5,930 bases of DNA from Pelotomaculum sp. (GTDB lineage Bacteria; Bacillota; Desulfotomaculia; Desulfotomaculales; Pelotomaculaceae). Below, piece after piece: positions 1 to 4,566 of the stretch (within the stretch, counting starts at the first letter, position 1; each line of letters begins with the position of its first letter). The translations under genes and the position numbers were made by a program. The notes below the pieces were generated by a model. That model was not told the origin of the DNA. It did no database searches and worked only from the letters and a program-made list of their open reading frames with translations. Location: positions 1-5,930 of the forward strand of contig JALHFC010000179.1 of the NCBI GenBank assembly GCA_022839445.1, written 5' to 3'.

Positions 1-672
1 GGGAAAGTATTTACGCGACTGGCAAAAGAGATTATCGTGGCCGCGCGCCTGGGGGGTGGTGATCCCGAAAACAATATGCGGTTAAAGACGGCCATTCAAA
101 AGGCGAAGGAAGCTAACATCCCCAACGAAAACATTACGCGCGCCATACAAAGGGGCACAGGTGAGCTCGGCGGGTCAAGTTATGAGGAAATAACATATGA
201 AGGTTACGGCCCCGGCGGTGTCGCAGTGATGATTGAATCAATGACCGACAACCGCAACCGTACAGCCGGGGAGATCCGGCACATTTTCTCCAGAAACGGC
301 GGCAGCCTGGGTGAAACCGGGTGTGTGGCCTGGATGTTTCAGGAAAAGGGCATCATCGTCATAGAAAAAGATGGCAACGAGCCGGGGGAAGACGACCTGA
401 TGCTCCTTGCACTTGATTCCGGCGCCGATGATTTCAAGGTGGAGGAAGACTCATATGAAATCTTCACCGAGCCGGGCGATCTGCAGACGTTGTTAGAGGC
501 CCTGGAAAAAGAGGGGATTAAAGTCGCCTTAGCCGAAGTGACTATGGTACCGCAAAACACGATCAAGCTGGAGGGCGAAAAGGCCGAGCAGGTGATGCGA
601 CTTATGGAAACGTTGGAGGAACACGATGATGTACAGAACGCATATGCGAATTTTGATATAGATGAGGAGTAA
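1..672 (+). CDS. yebC: YebC/TACO1-family protein, 5' end cut by the window edge
   Basis: The reading frame is open from base 1 and already inside the gene: the first residues read GKVFTRLAKEIIVAAR, which in the family follow an N-terminal MAGHSKW-type segment of about 20 residues. That segment, with the start codon, lies left of the window. The 223 residues present fit a full length near 245, and the stop is TAA at 670-672. Family hallmarks visible include GGGDPENN, NIPNENITRAIQRGTG, YEGYGPGGVAVMIE, TDNRNRTAGEIRHIFSRNGG and a C-terminal MVPQNTI. YebC proteins are cytoplasmic. They were long annotated as transcriptional regulators, and bacterial and mitochondrial (TACO1) members have more recently been linked to translation through stalling sequences such as polyproline. 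No lesion is seen. A terminator directly downstream separates it from the next gene. The yebC-ruv neighbourhood is common in bacteria. Confidence 0.95.
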   Translation, partial: GKVFTRLAKEIIVAARLGGGDPENNMRLKTAIQKAKEANIPNENITRAIQRGTGELGGSSYEEITYEGYGPGGVAVMIESMTDNRNRTAGEIRHIFSRNGGSLGETGCVAWMFQEKGIIVIEKDGNEPGEDDLMLLALDSGADDFKVEEDSYEIFTEPGDLQTLLEALEKEGIKVALAEVTMVPQNTIKLEGEKAEQVMRLMETLEEHDDVQNAYANFDIDEE

Positions 673-678
673 CGGCAG

Positions 679-702
679 CCACCTTTAAAAGGTGGTTTTT
701 GT
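679..702 (+). terminator. Intrinsic terminator of yebC
   Basis: CCACCTTT and AAAGGTGG form a near-continuous inverted repeat (679-686 with 688-695; realistically a CCACC/GGTGG stem with a short A/T loop), followed at once by five T (696-700). It begins 6 nt after the yebC stop codon, the expected place for a Rho-independent terminator. Confidence 0.85.
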
Positions 703-730
703 TATCTTAAAAACGGGAGTCCCCCGCTTC

Positions 731-795
731 TTCCCCGGAATAAATAAGTTAAATTGTGGTAATAATATTGTCAAACATATATAATTTCCGGGGGA
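731..795 (+). repeat. Inverted repeat whose right arm covers the RBS of the BofC-like gene
   Basis: TTCCCCGGAA (731-740) can pair along all 10 positions with TTCCGGGGGA (786-795), with one G-U wobble. The right arm contains the GGGGGA ribosome binding site of the start codon at 801. The 45-nt spacer is AT-rich. In an RNA containing both arms this helix would hide the ribosome binding site. If transcription starts from the candidate promoter at 737-767, the left arm would not be in the RNA, so a regulatory role is uncertain. Confidence 0.3.
737..767 (+). promoter_or_regulatory. Candidate sigma-G (forespore) type promoter
   Basis: GGAATA at 737-742 contains GAATA, a match to the sigma-G -35 consensus (GHATR). 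After 18 nt, AATAATA (761-767) matches the sigma-G -10 consensus CATNHTA except for the first base. Transcription would start around 774, leaving a leader of about 27 nt before the ATG at 801, with the GGGGGA ribosome binding site inside it. Forespore expression fits the BofC-like product, since B. subtilis bofC is a forespore gene. The region is AT-rich, so chance matches are possible. Confidence 0.4.
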
Positions 796-800
796 TTTTT

Positions 801-1433
801 ATGCTTTTAAACAGAAAAAAGACAATAATTGCAGGGGTTGTTTTATTATTTGTGGTTTTGTCCGGCGCTGCGGGCTTATACTGGGGAGGTAGGCTGATCG
901 GCCCGCCCAGTTACAAGACGGCAGTAGCCTTTCGCCCAGTTACCGGCTTTTTTAACCCAAAGATATTGCCGGAAACCGTCTTAATCAGAAATAAGGAGTA
1001 CCTGTGCGGTGACCTGGAGAAAATATCGGAGGAGAAAGTACCCGGGGAACTGGTGGGTATGGACAGGAAAGCCCTTGTTGACAAATTTCCGGTTGCACTG
1101 GGTTGGAGCGTTACTTTTACTAATCCCGACTCTATTGTTTTAACCGCAAAAACAGACGAGCTATGCCCCCTCCATTGTCAATACAGGCACCTGGGTCTTT
1201 ACCACGGGCTTTTAGCTATATATGAGGGTCCTTTGGGTTATAAAGGAAGGGTCTTAAGGGTGGAAAAAATCCCTTTGGATTCACTTAAACCCGACTTTAG
1301 GGTTAAACTAGAGCAGGCCATGGATTTTGAGAACCAGGCCCATACTACAGTAGACAGGTTGCGCGTGGAGTTGGAATTTGACTGTGACGAAACCCTTAAC
1401 GCGGCTTTGGAAAACCTAGATGAGCACAGCTGA
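801..1433 (+). CDS. BofC-like membrane-anchored protein (probable sporulation checkpoint protein)
   Basis: This 210-residue protein has a basic start (MLLNRKK) and one hydrophobic segment (about residues 8-27, an uncleaved anchor or signal sequence), so its bulk should lie outside the cytoplasmic membrane. Residues about 65-150 show the BofC-type pattern: YLCG near 67-70, PGELVGMDRKAL, a GW at 101-102, a Cys pair in LCPLHC (Cys122, Cys126), then YRHLGLYHGLLAIYEGPLG. B. subtilis BofC sits between the forespore membranes and restrains the SpoIVB protease in the pro-sigma-K checkpoint; the same role here is inference. The ATG at 801 is preferred over GTG at 756 because GGGGGA (790-795) lies just upstream and the protein then begins with a normal signal-anchor. 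B. subtilis bofC also neighbours ruvAB. It is flanked by terminators, so it is probably a single transcription unit. Confidence 0.65.
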   Translation: MLLNRKKTIIAGVVLLFVVLSGAAGLYWGGRLIGPPSYKTAVAFRPVTGFFNPKILPETVLIRNKEYLCGDLEKISEEKVPGELVGMDRKALVDKFPVALGWSVTFTNPDSIVLTAKTDELCPLHCQYRHLGLYHGLLAIYEGPLGYKGRVLRVEKIPLDSLKPDFRVKLEQAMDFENQAHTTVDRLRVELEFDCDETLNAALENLDEHS

Positions 1434-1442
1434 TATATAGCG

Positions 1443-1470
1443 CCCAACCTTGTACGGTTGGGTTTTTTTT
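1443..1470 (+). terminator. Intrinsic terminator of the BofC-like gene
   Basis: A perfect 7-bp stem CCCAACC/GGTTGGG (1443-1449 with 1456-1462), a 6-nt loop TTGTAC, and a run of eight T (1463-1470). It begins 10 nt after the TGA stop at 1431-1433 and isolates the ruv cluster from upstream transcription. Confidence 0.92.
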
Positions 1471-1543
1471 ATTAAAGGGACGAATTTGTTTCCGTTATAG
1501 GCATAATGCAGGAGATTTACGGGTAAGCGGCGAATTTGGAGGG

Positions 1544-1555
1544 GAACGCTGGTTC
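1544..1555 (+). promoter_or_regulatory. Candidate LexA/DinR (SOS) operator upstream of ruvC
   Basis: GAAC-GCTG-GTTC is a perfect inverted repeat with the half-sites and 4-nt spacing of the Firmicutes LexA (DinR) core, GAAC-N4-GTTC. The outer C and G of the full consensus (CGAAC...GTTCG) are absent. It ends 31 nt before the ruvC start, within the only intergenic gap that could carry the ruv promoter, because a strong terminator lies at 1443-1470. B. subtilis ruvAB is LexA-controlled, so the position makes sense. The -35 and -10 hexamers around it are weak (for example TTTGGA 1535-1540 and TATTTA 1558-1563), so the promoter itself is not firmly placed. Confidence 0.55.
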
Positions 1556-1586
1556 TTTATTTAGCTGTTATGGAAGGGTGTCGTAG

Positions 1587-2075
1587 TTGCTAATTATGGG
1601 AGTGGATCCCGGTACTGCTATTACCGGGTTCGGCCTGATACAATATTATGGTAACCACTTTTCCTTAGTGGAATGCGGCTGTATCCGGACGCCGGCGGGA
1701 GAGCCGATGGCGGAAAGGCTGCAAACTTTGTACCGGGGGCTTGTCGATATAATCAGCCGTAATAGCCCGGAGCAGTTTGCCTTGGAAGAGTTATTTTTCA
1801 ACAAAAACACCCGGACGGCTTTGGCTGTCGGGCATGCCAGGGGGGTCGCCATGCTGGCTGCCGCGGAATCGGGGTTGCCGGTATTTGAGTACACTCCCCT
1901 CCAGGTCAAGCAGGCGGTAGCCGGTTACGGGCGAGCCGGGAAAACGCAGGTACAGTTTATGGTCAAAACAATCCTGGCCATGCCTGATGTGCCTGCCCCC
2001 GACGATGTGGCGGATGCGCTGGCGGTGGCCATCTGTCACGCGCATATACATTCGTATGAAAGGAAACTCAAATGA
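1587..2075 (+). CDS. ruvC: Crossover junction endodeoxyribonuclease RuvC
   Basis: RuvC is the dimeric, Mg-dependent nuclease that cuts Holliday junctions symmetrically during recombinational repair, in concert with RuvAB. The 162-residue length is normal. The RNase-H-like fold is complete, with all four acidic catalytic residues: Asp7 in MGVDPGTAITG, Glu67 in ALEELFF, and Asp140 and Asp143 in DDVADALAVA. The family motifs KNTRTALAVGHARGVA and FEYTPLQVKQAVAGYGRAGK are present. The start is TTG at 1587: an in-frame TAG at 1584-1586 rules out anything earlier, GGAAGGGTG (1572-1580) lies 6 nt upstream, and starting at the ATG at 1596 would trim the first beta strand. Its TGA overlaps the ruvA ATG (ATGA), a sign of translational coupling. 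A candidate LexA site lies upstream. Confidence 0.96.
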   Translation: MLIMGVDPGTAITGFGLIQYYGNHFSLVECGCIRTPAGEPMAERLQTLYRGLVDIISRNSPEQFALEELFFNKNTRTALAVGHARGVAMLAAAESGLPVFEYTPLQVKQAVAGYGRAGKTQVQFMVKTILAMPDVPAPDDVADALAVAICHAHIHSYERKLK

Positions 2076-2546
2076 TTGCTTATTTAAAAGGTAAGCTGGC
2101 CCATGCTCAGGCGGGCTATATAATAATTGATGTGGGCGGTATCGGGTATAAAGTACAGGCGCCTTTGTCCCTGCAAGACAGCCTGCCGCCACGGGGCGGC
2201 GAAATTATGCTTTACACTCACCTTGTAGTCCGTGAAGACGGGTTTTACCTTTATGGCTTCCAGGAACAGAGTGAGCTGGAATCCTTCTTTACCGGGGATC
2301 GGCAAGAAAACAGCGGGAAGAATAATACTCGAGTTAAAAGACAAGGTGCCACAGGTAGATGTTGAACGGGGAGCCGGGCGTGAAGGCGGCGGGAGGGTAA
2401 ATGACGCCATCATGGCTTTGGAGTCGCTGGGATATTCCAGCCTGGAAGCCCGCCGGGCTGTTAAGGAAGCTGAAGGTACGGCAAATAACCTGCTTACGGC
2501 AGAAGAATTGATTAAAAATGCCTTGCGCCATTTAATTAAAAAATAA
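2072..2546 (+). pseudogene. ruvA: RuvA, Holliday junction binding subunit, broken by an internal deletion with frameshift
   Basis: RuvA normally binds the four-way junction as a tetramer and loads the RuvB motor. The N-terminal OB-fold domain is intact: MIAYLKGKL, IDVGGIGYKVQAPLS, THLVVREDGFYLYGF and ELESFF (residues 1-73). The text then jumps in another frame to LPGIGKKTAGRIILELKDK (from 2289), the second helix-hairpin-helix. An acidic-poor linker and the RuvB-contacting domain III follow (VNDAIMALESLGYSSLEARRAV to IKNALRHLIKK, stop TAA 2544-2546). The first helix-hairpin-helix (SVSGVGPK-type motif) and following helices, about 40 residues, are missing. The original frame ends at TGA 2363-2365 after about 24 foreign residues. 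From recalled E. coli spacing the loss is about 122 bp, which agrees with the observed frame change. Translation starts at the ATG overlapping the ruvC stop, with AAGGAAA upstream. Domain II is needed for junction binding, so a working product is unlikely. A real mutation and a misassembly are both possible. Confidence 0.88.
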
Positions 2547-2560
2547 TTTTAGCTAATCAT

Positions 2561-2567
2561 AGAGGTG
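2561..2567 (+). promoter_or_regulatory. Ribosome binding site of ruvB
   Basis: AGAGGTG lies 9 nt before the ATG at 2577. The in-frame GTG at 2565 is part of this site and has no Shine-Dalgarno sequence of its own, so the site decides for the ATG. Confidence 0.7.
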
Positions 2568-2576
2568 CATACTATT

Positions 2577-3587
2577 ATGAAAGAAAGGCTGGTCTCAGCC
2601 CCGGCCCGCCCGGAGGATTTTGACACCGACTTTAGCCTTCGCCCCCGGAAGTTGGAGGAATATATCGGCCAGGAAAAGGTCAAAGAAACGATCTCTATAT
2701 TTATCCAAGCCGCGCAAGGGCGGGGTGAGGTCCTTGACCATGTCCTCCTGTTCGGCCCGCCTGGTTTGGGGAAGACGACTTTGGCCAATATCATCGCCTG
2801 TGAAATGGGTGTAAGTGTTAGGACCACATCCGGTCCGGCTATAGAGCGCCCGGGTGATTTGGCGTCCATTCTAACCAACCTGGCCCGGGGTGACATTTTA
2901 TTTATTGATGAGATCCACCGCCTGAGCAGGACGGTCGAAGAAATCCTCTACCCTGCTATGGAGGACTTTGCCCTCGATATTATTATCGGCAAGGGGCCGG
3001 GCGCCCGGTCGTTAAGGTTGGATTTACCCCATTTTACGCTGGTGGGAGCGACTACCCGCGCCGGCCTGCTGACCTCGCCCCTGCGGGACCGCTTTGGTGT
3101 GATCAGCAGGCTGGACTATTACCTTCCGGAAGAACTGGTCCAGATTGTGACCAGAGCGGCGCGTATCCTTGGGGTTGAGATAACCCGCGAAGGTTCCCTC
3201 GAAATTGCTTGCCGCTCCAGGGGTACGCCCAGGGTTGCCAACCGTCTTTTAAAAAGGGTGAGGGATTATGCCCAGGTCAGGGCAGATGGTGTTATTACAC
3301 TGGAGGTGGCGGCTAAAGCGCTCCGTTTCCTGGAAGTAGACCCGCTGGGGCTTGATTCCACAGACAGGATGCTTCTATTGGCCATTATCAAAAAATTCAG
3401 CGGCGGTCCCGTAGGGCTGGATACGCTGGCGGCCGCTACCAGCGAGGAACCGGAGACGCTGGAGGATGTATATGAGCCATACCTGATCCAGCTTGGAATG
3501 CTGGCGCGGACGCCACGCGGGCGGGTAGCCACGCCTAAGGCTTTCCGGCACCTGGGGATAAAGGATAAACAAGAAACCTTGTGGTAA
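2577..3587 (+). CDS. ruvB: Holliday junction ATP-dependent DNA helicase RuvB
   Basis: RuvB is the hexameric AAA+ motor that drives branch migration of Holliday junctions when loaded by RuvA. The 336 residues are full length. Visible in order: N-terminal RPRKLEEYIGQEKVK; Walker A GPPGLGKT (60-67); a RuvB-type segment TTSGPAIERPGDLASIL (83-99); Walker B LFIDEIHRL (108-116); sensor 1 LVGATTRAGLL (155-165); arginine-finger region PLRDRFG (168-174); sensor 2 RGTPRVANRLLKR (215-227); and a C-terminal winged helix ending QLGMLARTPRGRVATPKAF. No lesion is seen. The gene follows the damaged ruvA by 30 bp and presumably shares its transcript. Since RuvB depends on RuvA for loading, an intact ruvB beside a broken ruvA suggests that the break is very recent or not real. 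Confidence 0.97.
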   Translation: MKERLVSAPARPEDFDTDFSLRPRKLEEYIGQEKVKETISIFIQAAQGRGEVLDHVLLFGPPGLGKTTLANIIACEMGVSVRTTSGPAIERPGDLASILTNLARGDILFIDEIHRLSRTVEEILYPAMEDFALDIIIGKGPGARSLRLDLPHFTLVGATTRAGLLTSPLRDRFGVISRLDYYLPEELVQIVTRAARILGVEITREGSLEIACRSRGTPRVANRLLKRVRDYAQVRADGVITLEVAAKALRFLEVDPLGLDSTDRMLLLAIIKKFSGGPVGLDTLAAATSEEPETLEDVYEPYLIQLGMLARTPRGRVATPKAFRHLGIKDKQETLW

Positions 3588-3617
3588 AATGCTATGTCTT
3601 TACCCCGCTTTAAAAAG

Positions 3618-3650
3618 TATGACCGACTGGAGATTATTCCGCCGGTCATA
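3618..3650 (+). repeat. Inverted repeat between ruvB and queH
   Basis: TATGACCG (3618-3625) and CGGTCATA (3643-3650) are perfect 8-nt arms around a 17-nt loop, in the 83-bp gap between the ruvB stop and the likely queH start. No T-run follows, so it is not a typical terminator. It ends 6 nt before the queH ribosome binding site. It could be an operator, an mRNA processing or stabilising hairpin, or chance. Confidence 0.4.
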
Positions 3651-3656
3651 TCATAC

Positions 3657-3662
3657 AAGGAG
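3657..3662 (+). promoter_or_regulatory. Ribosome binding site of queH
   Basis: AAGGAG is a strong Shine-Dalgarno sequence. It overlaps the in-frame GTG at 3662, which is therefore a poor start. It lies 8 nt before CTG at 3671, the position where QueH proteins usually begin (MKILLHICCGPC). Confidence 0.6.
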
Positions 3663-3670
3663 TGCTTATT

Positions 3671-4238
3671 CTGAAAATATTGCTTCATATATGCTGCGGC
3701 CCCTGCTCAATTTATCCCGTGGAGTATTTAAAGGAGAAGGGGATGCAAGTTTACGGTTATTTTTTTAATCCCAATATTCATCCTTATACCGAGTACGTGA
3801 AGCGCAAGGAAACGCTGGAGAAATATGCCGGTGAAATTGGCCTGAATATGATATATGACAGTGGCTACGATATGGAGGAATTCATCCGGGGCGTGGCATA
3901 TAGAGAGAGTCAACGCTGCCGGATGTGCTATACCTTGCGTTTGGGCCTTGCGTTTGGGCCAGGCAGCCCGGGTAGCCAAAAAAGGAGGATTTGACTGTTT
4001 CAGTACCACCCTTCTGGTCAGCCCCTACCAAAAACACGAGATGATCCGGGAAATGGGCCAGGCGGCAGGGGACGAATGCGGTTTGCCATTTTATTATGCC
4101 GATTTCAGGCCGGGCTACCGGGAGGCCACGGCCCGCTCCAGGGAAATGGGCATGTACCGCCAGCAATACTGCGGGTGTATATACAGCGAAAAGGAGCGGT
4201 ACTACAGGCCGCCGAAAAAGGGGGAAAGTGAGCGTTAG
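3671..4238 (+). pseudogene. queH: Epoxyqueuosine reductase QueH, frame broken by a 13-bp tandem duplication
   Basis: QueH, which replaces the unrelated cobalamin-dependent QueG, reduces epoxyqueuosine to queuosine in tRNA using an iron-sulfur cluster. The first frame reads KILLHICCGPCSIYP to QRCRMCYTLRLG, then runs off to TGA 3992-3994. The rest continues in another frame from QAARVAKKGGFD to YCGCIYSEKERYY, stop TAG 4236-4238. A 13-bp unit is present twice at 3933-3958. Removing one copy gives an unbroken 184-residue protein of normal length with the conserved cysteines (8, 9 and 12 in HICCGPC; 83 and 86 in CRMC; 163 and 165 in CGC), FNPNIHPYTEY and LLVSPYQKHE. As written, the product would lose its C-terminal half. 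The likely start is a rare CTG at 3671, 8 nt after AAGGAG; GTG 3662 is the alternative. The next gene abuts it. Its place beside ruvB parallels queA in B. subtilis. Confidence 0.9.
3933..3960 (+). repeat. 13-bp tandem duplication inside queH
   Basis: The unit CCTTGCGTTTGGG occurs exactly twice, head to tail (3933-3945 and 3946-3958), and the next two bases CC continue the period. With one unit the text reads CYTLRLGQAARVAKK, a normal QueH sequence. With two, the frame shifts by +1. Both copies are identical, so the event is recent or an artefact. Confidence 0.93.
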
Positions 4239-4454
4239 ATGTGGGATTCACTTGGTAAGATGATCTTGCTCTTCGGTCTCGTCCTCGTGGCGATCGGGGG
4301 AATGATGCTCTTGGGGGGCAGGTTGTTCGGGCTGGGACGCCTGCCCGGCGATGTCTTTATTCAAAAGGGGAACCTTGGCTTCTACTTTCCGGTAGTTACC
4401 TGTATTATTTTAAGTGTGTTGTTGACAATCATCTTAAACTTTATCCGCCGGTAG
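4239..4454 (+). CDS. Small DUF2905-family membrane protein
   Basis: This 71-residue protein has two hydrophobic segments (about residues 7-26 and 48-68) flanking a conserved loop with GRLFGLGRLPGDVFIQKGN and FYFP, the signature of the DUF2905 family (two-helix integral membrane proteins). Its biochemical role is unknown. It ends in a basic FIRR. The ATG immediately follows the queH TAG (no gap), so it is probably co-transcribed and translationally coupled with queH, and a broken queH frame could weaken its translation. Purine-rich GGGGGAAAGTGAG (4220-4232) may serve as the ribosome binding site. The stop codon TAG (4452-4454) lies within the left side of the terminator hairpin. Small DUF2905 genes are common beside ruvB and queuosine genes in related Clostridia, but I know of no proven functional link. 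Confidence 0.85.
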   Translation: MWDSLGKMILLFGLVLVAIGGMMLLGGRLFGLGRLPGDVFIQKGNLGFYFPVVTCIILSVLLTIILNFIRR

Positions 4455-4483
4455 GCCGCATTTGGCCGCCGGTTTTTGTTTTT
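4448..4483 (+). terminator. Intrinsic terminator after the DUF2905 gene
   Basis: CCGG (4448-4451) pairs with CCGG (4469-4472) and GGCC (4454-4457) with GGCC (4464-4467), with a small internal mismatch and loop GCATTT. TTTTTGTTTTT (4473-4483) follows. The hairpin includes the DUF2905 stop codon. It separates the ruv-queH unit from the SpoIID-like gene. Confidence 0.8.
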
Positions 4484-4489
4484 CCAGGA

Positions 4490-4519
4490 GGATATTTTTT
4501 ATGCTTTGTCGAATACAAA
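4490..4519 (+). promoter_or_regulatory. Candidate sigma-E (mother cell) type promoter of the SpoIID-like gene
   Basis: GGATATT (4490-4496) matches the sigma-E -35 consensus KMATATT at six of seven positions. After 15 nt, AATACAAA (4512-4519) matches the -10 consensus CATACAHT at six of eight. A second -10-like string AATACATT (4519-4526) matches better but has no partner at the right distance. Transcription would start near 4526, giving a leader of about 40 nt with the GGAGGG site. B. subtilis spoIID is sigma-E-dependent, which supports the call. Confidence 0.42.
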
Positions 4520-4553
4520 ATACATTGTCAAAATAAGGGCCAATTATGAATTC

Positions 4554-4559
4554 GGAGGG
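4554..4559 (+). promoter_or_regulatory. Ribosome binding site of the SpoIID-like gene
   Basis: GGAGGG lies 7 nt before GTG at 4567. The in-frame ATG at 4546 lies upstream of this site and lacks its own, so the site decides for the GTG. Confidence 0.75.
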
Positions 4560-4566
4560 CATAGAA

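Noticed and set aside
780..785. Perfect TATAAT as a sigma-A -10 box for the BofC-like gene
   Set aside because: No acceptable -35 at 16-18 nt (nearest TTGTGG gives 20), and transcription would start at or just after the ribosome binding site.
756..800. GTG 756 as the start of the BofC-like gene
   Set aside because: It would add a 15-residue extension before the signal-anchor and has no ribosome binding site; ATG 801 has GGGGGA.
1481..1494. CGAATTTGTTTCCG as a LexA box
   Set aside because: Key core bases differ (GAAT...TTTC instead of GAAC...GTTC); the palindrome at 1544-1555 is far better.
1506..1526. Six-residue ORF (MQEIYG) upstream of ruvC
   Set aside because: Too short, no clear ribosome binding site, and no sign of a leader-peptide attenuator.
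2288..2365. Programmed ribosomal frameshifting to join the two ruvA frames
   Set aside because: No convincing slippery site or stimulatory structure is seen, and even a joined product lacks about 40 conserved residues of domain II. A deletion explains both facts.
3582..3590. Extended -10-like TGGTAAAAT at the ruvB stop as a queH promoter
   Set aside because: No -35-like hexamer at suitable distance; it overlaps the end of ruvB and may be chance.
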